64,000 bases of DNA from NCBI GenBank assembly GCA_907165065.1, contig OU015534.1, forward strand, positions 11,167,686-11,231,685, written 5' to 3'. The notes beneath the pieces are model-generated. The model worked only from the letters and a program-made list of their open reading frames with translations, was not told the origin of the DNA and did not search any database. Shown piece after piece: positions 53,701-62,700 of this stretch. A program made the translations under genes and the position numbers. This DNA comes from Caprimulgus europaeus. Taxonomy: Eukaryota > Chordata > Aves > Caprimulgiformes > Caprimulgidae. Within the stretch, counting starts at the first letter, position 1. Each line of letters begins with the position of its first letter.

Positions 53701-56700
53701 GGGGTCAGGTTCTCCTCGGTGGTCTGGGATCTGTCTGTGAAGTTCATGACTTATTTCCTGAACTGTGGAGTCTTTCCAGCCCAGTGTGTCTCTTCTGACC
53801 TTGGCTGGTCCCATAGTAAACTGGGCCCTCTCTTTTTCGCTGTGAAAGCATGCCATGACTTCCTTTCCCCTGCCCAAGACTTCCTGTATCTTGTGCCAAG
53901 CTTTTGGTGTGGCCCTATAAGTCTGTTTCCATACTCCCCCTTTCATCAAGACTCTGGCTGTGTTGTTCTGTTTGGTAACTTTTCCTTCTTCAAACTCAAG
54001 TCTCCATGGCCAGGTTAGAAAAAAACCTAGTTCTTTTGGGTTGGAGCCACCTTTTGTTGCAAGCTGATCACACTTCAGCAGACGTAAGCAGTAGCAGCTG
54101 GCTGTTGACCCTAGTCTGGGAGTTACATGCTAGAAACCTCCTCAGCAAAGCTGCATACACCTTCCCAGAAACATTAAAAAAATAAAAATACAGCAATCCC
54201 TTATTCCAAAGCATCAGCCAGGATTCATCAAAGGTAGAAATATCCCTGAATCATCCTACACAGCCCCAAGCAAATCCCTCAGTTGACTTTGTTGCAGAAC
54301 TGGCTGTGTGCTCCCTGCTCTGCCGTATGAGTCCTGGCCACACTGCCCAGGCAGCTCAGGGTACAAGAGCTCTTTGAGCCAGTGGTGCACTGACCTCCTT
54401 TCATAAAATGAACTCCAATCCCAAGCAAGGAGGATGGCAGGAGAACAGCTACCACAAACGATACGCAAACGTAACTCAAACCAGCTCTCATCCTCTTCCT
54501 TCTGCGGAGGAATATGGGCATGTTTAGGGTGGTCCAAATGTTACAGCTGGGAGTAATGGGATTGAATTAAACACAATTTAGGTTGGCTATCTGGAACGTT
54601 TTCCTAACGATGTGGTCTGGTAGGCTGTGGGATAATCTCCCTGGGGACATGGTGGGAGACCTCATCACTTAATAATGGGCTTGGCAAAGCTCTGGACACC
54701 TAAATAGAGGGAAGAGTCCAACACTGGTTACTGGGGTAGATCAGATGCAGCCTATTCCGTTCAACCTGAAAGGAAAGTTGGAGACACAGGGGGGCCAGGT
54801 AACTGTCACCAGTGACGTCCCAGGCCTGCGTTGACTTCAGCCCTGTCACAGTGGTAGCCATAGATGGTACTTTTAAGTGCCTTTTAAAGTCAAGGTATGG
54901 AGTTTTATTAAACTTCTGGATTTGCAAGGCATGCCTCCTGAGAGCCATACTATTCTCTTCCTACTGCTTTTATTACCATGCTTAGGAAGCATCCACTTTC
55001 CTTCCTCTTTGATACTTTAATTTAAGGAATTTGCTAGCAGAGAATTAACAGATGGGCTTTGTGAAAGCTACCTCACACAGGTAGCAGTTCAAAAAACATG
55101 TTGATACCTAAGAAAAAGGAGGTAATTATTAAAGGGATAGGAAATGGCAGGCAGCAGTTCTGAAAGAACTTAATTGCACAGAGCATTCAATCACTGTTTC
55201 GAAGACAGTTATTAGGATCATGCTCCAGCCTTTTTGATGAACCTATTTTTACAGAGGAGCTCAAAAGCAGCATGCAGTCATTGAAGTAGGACTAGAGGGA
55301 CGGAGTGCTGGTGGTGGGCCAGTTGAGGACTCTGAGTTCAGTTCCCAAATGAGTCTCTAGGCCAGGTTCAGCAGGGAGTACGTTATACATCTGGTATAGG
55401 TTAGCCGGGAAGGGGCATATACAGTAACGTGGCCTAACCTTTCTTCAAAGCAACACCAAGAACAGAGATAGGAAAGACAGACACATAGGGTAGAACTGGC
55501 AAAACTGACACAAAACTCACCGCACCTCTTGCCCTCACCTCTGCTGCCGTTGAGGCAGGATGGTTTTATGTGCATTGGATATTAAGGAACCAATGTCATT
55601 TGGGGACAGCTTGAATCACTGCACACCCAAAAAGTGCATTACAGCAGTGTTGTTGCCACAAAGCATATGTTCAGAAAAGGAAAAAACACCAGCAGGCAGG
55701 ATGCTGATGTAATCTTAGCTTGGTATCCTGGTACATACTTAGTAGTAGCATTATCTCCGTGACCAGGCTGTAGACTGAGACTTCACTGTGCTGGTTCCTG
55801 TGCAGTTTTTATGCCACCACGTATTTTTATTTTCCTTGGTGCCCTGACACAGTCAACACCTAGAATGAGTAGTGCTTGCTGAATGCAGGGGTTTTCCATA
55901 TTCCTCACTTTCCTGTCTTTTTTCAGTTTGTGTCTGAAACCTTAATTACTGTGTGCTATGCAAGACACAAGATTCTTCCTTTCTGTGGCCTTCTTGCAAC
56001 ATTTGTCCTTTTAGCGCTTCACAACTGTTAACAACCTCATTTACATCTCCTCAGTATGAACAGGGTTGTGTTTTCCTCCTATTTTACGGAGATCTGAGAT
56101 TCTGATCGTCTGCCCATTCATGTGAACTGGCCACCTTAAGTGCTGAAGTTGCATGTTACATGCAGAATTTCCTAGCTATTACAGACTTGACATTTTAAAA
56201 AGCCTTAGCATTTTCTTTGTAAATGCTAGGAGGGAAGGTTCAGTCCACTGGGAAAAAAAAAGTTTTATTATACAGGATGATGTTGGCCCTTGCATGGACC
56301 ATTAGCAGTGTCAGAAATTTGAACTCCATTGTACAGCTTTCTGCTGCTCCAGCTGATGGGAACTGATAGTAGTGGGTGATCTTCCTTAAGGAGAGCTGGA
56401 TCTGCAATTGGACAAGAGAAACTCTTTGCCAGGAGGTTTCACAAGTGCCCGTGGGCGTCAGCAGCCCTGAGGTCCAGTCCTGGTGCTGGGAGGAGAAGAC
56501 CCTAGTTACTGTAGGCTTTACTGCTCCTTGACCCCAGCATCAGCCATTGGGCCCCAACTACATCACCTGTGTCCTACCTGATCCTGACACCTGCTTCACT
56601 CCTGCTGTGGCTTTGTCCCAGGACAAATCTTATCCCATTCCCAGCCTTCTCTTTGTCTTTTCCTCTGGTCTTTGTCCCAGGGAGATTCCCATTTTTCTTC

Positions 56701-59700
56701 ACTTACTCCACCTGACTCCTCCTCTGGTCTGACCATAGCTGCTATTTCCAGTCTCCTTGCCTAACAGTCCCATTCTCCATTTCCCATCTGGCACTCACCC
56801 CCTGACTGCTTTGAGTCAGACTGCAGCCCTTTCCGCACCACTGTCGTGCCCAGGCAGAATCCTTCTGGGCACAGGAGGGAAGCGGGTCTGTGCCGAGTGC
56901 TGCACTGGTCCATAGAGCAGGGGTACAGGCGTGGGGGAAGCCCTGCCTTCCTCCTGCACTTCCATGGCCCAGAGTGCTCACTGCAGACCGAGTCTCTGGA
57001 GCTTTTAGCTGCCCTCCTAAGAACATGTGCAAACAGGTTTTGGTTTTGTTTTGTATTTTTTCTGGAGGCTTATCACATAGCCAAAACTGTGTGGTTTCTC
57101 ACAAGAACAGAAAAAGGCACATATCCAGTAAGGACTGGCTCCTGTTTCCAATCATTTTCCAAGTACTGTTCCAAGCTTGGAGTCCTAGGACTGTTCAATG
57201 AAACAGAGTAAGATATTGTTTTATTTTAATGAGGGCCAAAGAGCACCTTTCTCTCTAATGTCATCCTCCGAAGGCAGGTTCAGTTTATGAAACCTCCAGA
57301 TATGAATGGGTGACTGCTTGTGAGGATGCTTCGCCCCAGCCAAGATTTAGCAGGATAGGGACAGGAAGGAGCTGAGGGACTTTCTGATGCTCTCACTACA
57401 TTCAAGTAGGGGTGAGCATCTGCTCTTGCAAGACGCTGAGTACCTCCTGGTGAAGTCTTCAGGAACTGAAAGCACTTAGCACAACACAAGGTCGGGATCA
57501 GAAAGCATGCTGCAGTGCAGATGGGAGTTATGAAAGCTCATGAAGAACAGACACAGACTAAACAGTGCACACATGTATATTGTGCACAGTGGTGCAAGAT
57601 GAGCTGGAGATGATGTAGGAGCAGTGTAAATTTATAGCAAAACTGAGAGGTCTATAAGATTTGTTCCCGAGAGTAGTTGAACTACTGAGTATCTGTGACA
57701 AAGATATTGCTGGCAGTTAAAACAGGCATCCCTTAAATAGTTGTCATTTTTGTTTCAGTGACTATGCAGTGACTACATTTCTAACTGATCCTAATAAGCT
57801 TCTTTTCCAAGTTGTATAAAAATGGTTTATGAGTTCTGGCCTTAGCAGTGGCATAAAACTTCCCTAGAATATCCATGCAGTGACGCTTTGTCCTCCGCTC
57901 TGCTGCTGGGGACTGTCACACTTATGCACACTGTCATTCCCGGCGGGGGAAGTTCAGGCTTCCTGAGTGAGCGGGTTAAATGAGCTGCCACTTTTGCAGC
58001 GTGTTGATTGTGAAGCCTACCCATAAGGCAGCAGTTCGTAACCTTGTGGAAATATTTTTACATGCTCCATGCAGAGAAAATAACCACTTGTGCTCTGCTA
58101 GAGCTCAGCCACATGAAAGAGCCAGGAAGAACACCCCAAAGGATGCTGAGAAAGAAAAGGGACCTCTACTTGCATCTAGCGCAGCGGGTGGCAGTGTCCA
58201 GGCAAATATGGCATCTCTGCCATCTGAGCAGGAGGAGTGGACAGAGTCTTTCAGACTGAGGTTTCTGAGATCCCTGCTTGCATTTGCTGTGAGGTGGTGA
58301 TACCCCACGGGAGCACATAAATCAGTACAATCCAGTCTCCTTCTTATACACTTTGCTAGGGCTCTGACCCAATACTAAGACTCCCAAGTGTGTCCCCCTC
58401 ACCAAGAGGCTTGCTATCTTAGGCACGTCCCCAGCTCTTGGTCTCCTTTTCCCTTGATTAACCTTTCTCCTAAGACCCTGACTGCTCACTTTCCCATACA
58501 CCTCTCTTTTCAGTTCCTTCACCATCCATCTGCTCCAAGCTACAGTGAATTCATCTCTCTTTGGGCACTGAATTCAGTGTTGCCTTTACTTTACACTCCC
58601 AAGACGCATCTATTCCCCCAGATGGGTTTGAGGGCGAAGGGGGTTGATACTGGTTGAACTATGAGAAAAGCCTCAGCTGAACCAGGGGAGCACCCACACT
58701 GTGCACTGGCAGTTGGTGGGGATGGGTATAAGGCGGGAGTGAGATCTCTACTGCCTGCCTGTTCTGTGGGCTTGGAGACCCCAGCTGTGGGCCAGAGCTG
58801 ATCTGCCTGAAGCTACCACCAGCCCCATTCCCAGTGCCCCTGGGGTGAGTTGCACATCCCACCCCTGGGAGTAACTGGGGCACCAAGTTCACGGGGAGCA
58901 TCGCTCCCGGTGGCTGGCGGGCTCGGCTGATGGCTGCACACCGGGGCTGATGTGGTGCTTGGGAGAAATCTATGAGACACTCCTGGCCTTTTGGACCACA
59001 GCGTCGTCACCCCTGATCTCCAGTGATCTCCTAAGTAAAGCATGGCTGGGAAGAGCACAAGCCTTGGCTGGAAAGCCCCACTGCTCTGTAAACACAAACA
59101 AATCAGCCCCCATCACCTGCTTCCCTTCTTTATCTCTACATGTAATTTAAAACACCCTCCAGCCTCCCAAAGTCAAGCTTCAGCTGCTTCCCATCCCCTT
59201 AAGCCCCTTTAGTTCCTCTCCCCCCCCAACCTGGCTGCTTTTCCAGGGCCAACCATCACTGCAGAGACAAGTTGCTCTTCTCTCCCACTCTCTGATCCTT
59301 TCTGTCCTGGGTGAATGTGGTAGGAACCACCCACAGCGTGTTTTCGTGCATGCGTTTCTGCAGCCACCCCTCCCCCCCGCCTAGTTTTTTAAGTTAAACT
59401 ATCTCTTGCTTTAAAGAGAGCAAATACACAGCAGTGGCTTTCATCACTGCTGTATAATAGAGCAGTAATTCTGTGCCAGGGACTGTTTTCTATTTTATTT
59501 TAAAGGGTTTATAAAACAGTGTATGTAATTGAGTGAGTAAACTGAACGTTTTCTGGAGCCCCTGAGGGCTGGAACTTCGTGGTGGTCCTGGGCCTAGGCC
59601 CTAACCTTTTTTTTTTTTTCTCTCTTTCTTTTTTTTTTTTTTCCTCCCTTTCCCCTCCTTCCCCTCCTCCTTTACAACCCAGCGTTGCCACCAGCAGCAG

Positions 59701-62700
59701 CAGCAGCAATCTGTCTGGGGCTAATTGAGCAAACAACAAGGAGATGCTTTCACATGGCTTCTAAAGGAATGCTCCGGCATCCCCTTTCTGTGAGCAGCTT
59801 GGCAGGAACCTGCCAGGAAGGCTGGGGAGCGCTGGGTCCCCCCGGCCTGCTGGTGGGGTTTGTGCTGGGCTGCACAGTCATTTCCGCCCCTCTGTTTATT
59901 TGCATTACAATTTGTTTTTAGCCAAGCACCAAAAGCTGTGCTGCTCCCCAGCTCCCTAGCTCTCTTGCCTTCTGCGTATGTTTTTAAGGGGCTAGTGTAC
60001 AGTATGTGTAAACAAATGTCTTCCCAAGCAGGAACGCATATATAACCAGTGACAGGGTTTTGATTTACGCTCCGTAAAATCTCCGCGGACGCTCGGTTCA
60101 AGCACCCAGGCTGACTTCAGGCTGGGCTGCGTCAGCAATTTGAAGCAAAGTGCTAATCAGGAGGTTGAATGTGTTGATCAGCTCTGGATTTGCTTAGCAC
60201 CAGATGCTCCCAATCTGAGAAGATCTAGTTGAACATGATTTAAGGTTGCACAGTCCAACTCTAAGGCTTTCTGAAAGTCCTTTCTGTAATCCCTCTTCTT
60301 TCTCTGTGGGCTGAATGCATCTGTAACCCTGCCAGTGTCAGATAAAAGGCAGCCTGGTAAGAAATCCCTAATGGGGAGCTGGGGAAGGAGAAGGGAGCTG
60401 AACAGCTAAGCATGTGAGGTACTTCTCCCTCCTCCCCCAGAGTTTCAGGAAGAGTTTCTGCATGAACTGAGCTTGCTGGTACCAGCCAGAGCCACTGGCA
60501 ACTGGCAGCCACGGCTGATAATGAAACGCTATCCGCAGCTCTGCTCTCTGGCACACACAGTGGAGTCTGAATTCCCTTCCCTCCGCAAGAAGGGCTTTGG
60601 GAAGGGAAGAGGGAAGCAGGGTGAATCCTTATCTGCCTATCGCATCCCCTGAGGGCGCGGAATCAGGCTTTGTTTCTAGCAAAACCATACCCTTTATCGC
60701 TTAAAAACTTTCTTGTGGATTTGAGGCAGGCACATTCATGTGTTTTCTTTTAGCCTGTACAAGGAGAAATGAGTTCAGTAATTTCATGCGAGTCTCTGAG
60801 GTAGCAGTGACATACCAGGCAGGCTGCGTGTGCCCACTTTGGGGAACTCGGGCCACACGGATCAAGGAGGGGATGAAACAGGCTGAGGGATGGGAGATGA
60901 GGGAATGCAAGCGCTGATTTCCCATGTGGTTTTGGCTACTTAAACTCCCTAAACTCCCTGATGCCTCAGTTTCCCATGTGTAAAATGGGAATGCTCTTAT
61001 TCACCCACTCTTGAAAAACGTTTTGAAATTATCAGGTGTCAAATGCCAGATGTTATAAGATGGCTACAAGCATGTCAGTGCAAAATACAAACAGTTGGTA
61101 CCACCTCGGCAGCAAAGTATGTGAGAGGACCCATCCCAGCTCTGCACGTTCAGGACAGTGCAGGATGCTGTCTGAAATGAAGCAAGAAGTTCCTTATTAA
61201 AAAGTATTGCTACAGATCACCTATATATAGACCCATACATTGACAAGGTTCTTTATAAGCCTAGATGAAGGCATGTTTAATCTGTAGAGGCATAACGTAA
61301 TTACTCTTACTGGATGGTAGCCAGGGTCTTATTCACATCACAGAAATCAACATGATAGGTAGTCTGCTTGGAGGAGGTTCAGGAATGGAGTCACAAGAGT
61401 TGCTACAGGGCCTGTTTGAGATATATTGGGAAAGTTGTTGGGGGTGAGGAATGTTATAGCAAGAAGTGCTGCAGGTTGGATTTGAGGTACCTTGGCAAAG
61501 CTGTGTGGGGTCCAGAACGGGAGGAGAGAGGTGCTGAAGGCTGGACTTGGGGCTATTGGCAGAGCTGTGCTGGAGAGGTTGTGTGGTGCTACCTACATCA
61601 CACTTGCACCTGGCACTTGTACAGTCAGTCCCTCATTTTCCTGAGTGCTGCATCCACCTCTGCTCATCCTGCCCAGAGTGCTGGAGATTGGGCTCCGTGT
61701 TCCAACTTTAAGCTCCAAGATGTTAGCATGAGGCTCCAGAATTAATTATCGGTTGTCACTAAATACCCTGAGCAAAGAACCAAACAACTCAGTCTGATGC
61801 TGAAGGTGAGAAACAGCTCCTTGATCTCCTTATTTTTGCCCTCACGAAGGGTCTCTGAAAGGTGATCGTGAGGCTATCCCAACTCTGTCCCCCAGGCTGA
61901 GGAGACAGCAGGATCCATATGATTGTGGGGTACGGCTTGTAGTGGGAAATTGTCTTGCCACAGTCCAACTCCTTGAAGTTTATAGAGCAGTTTTTGATCA
62001 AACCTTTTCTGGAGCAATGGTTTGCATGGTGCAAAGGTAATGGCTTGAATTTTAAAGCAAGAGGAGCATCGTGTTCACCTGGCCAGTTTGGGGATTGCCA
62101 GGAGTTTCTTCAATTAGCCAAAGGTGGTAAGTTTGTTGTTTTGCAGCAGTCTTGCAAAATCCACTTCCCTGAGGGGAGGAGTTTTAGGTGGGTAAATAAG
62201 ACACAACTCATTATTTCCATCATCCTTGGCTATCCACCCCCACTGCTCTGTAAGGTGTTGGAGACAGCACAGCCTCCATCAGTGTATCCCAGCACCTCAC
62301 AGACCTTGATGCCTTATCCCAGGGTCCAGAGCCAATTGCTATTCCCCATGTGCAGAAGGGGAGATGGAGAGCCTAGGGGCATGGGTCAAACCACCTGAGC
62401 TCCACCTGAATAGGTGTCCAGCTCCCAGAGAGCAATTTAGATTCAGCACCTCCCCCCATGGTACCCTGGGGACACCCACTTTGAGCACACAGGCATTGTG
62501 TCACGCTCTGAGGCCACATGCTTGGATTTTTTAGGCACTGAGCTTTCAGTTGCGTGTTTTTATTATTTTGGCTTCAGATCCCTTATTTGCAGTCCTTCCC
62601 TGACAAGCTGCTTTTGCATTTTAAAGGGAGGGCTCTTTCAGTACAGTGCATTAACAGCTCTGGGGCAGGGACTGGCACATTAATGTGTCCACTGGGGCTG

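Larger units (their letters stand above)
59395..60210. promoter_or_regulatory. Candidate conserved noncoding block with POU-SOX composite
   Basis: A CT-rich tract splits this otherwise complex region. It carries GGGGCTAATTGAGCAAACAA near 59717, the POU-SOX-like site at 59898, a TGCGTCAGCAATTTG MAF/AP-1-like motif near 60129 and AAGTGCTAATCAGG near 60149. Inferred from texture and motif density. Confidence 0.35.

Noticed and set aside
61955-62398. 147-codon plus-strand open frame
   Set aside because: No family recognised, and its 3' half overlaps a MIR-like remnant on the other strand.
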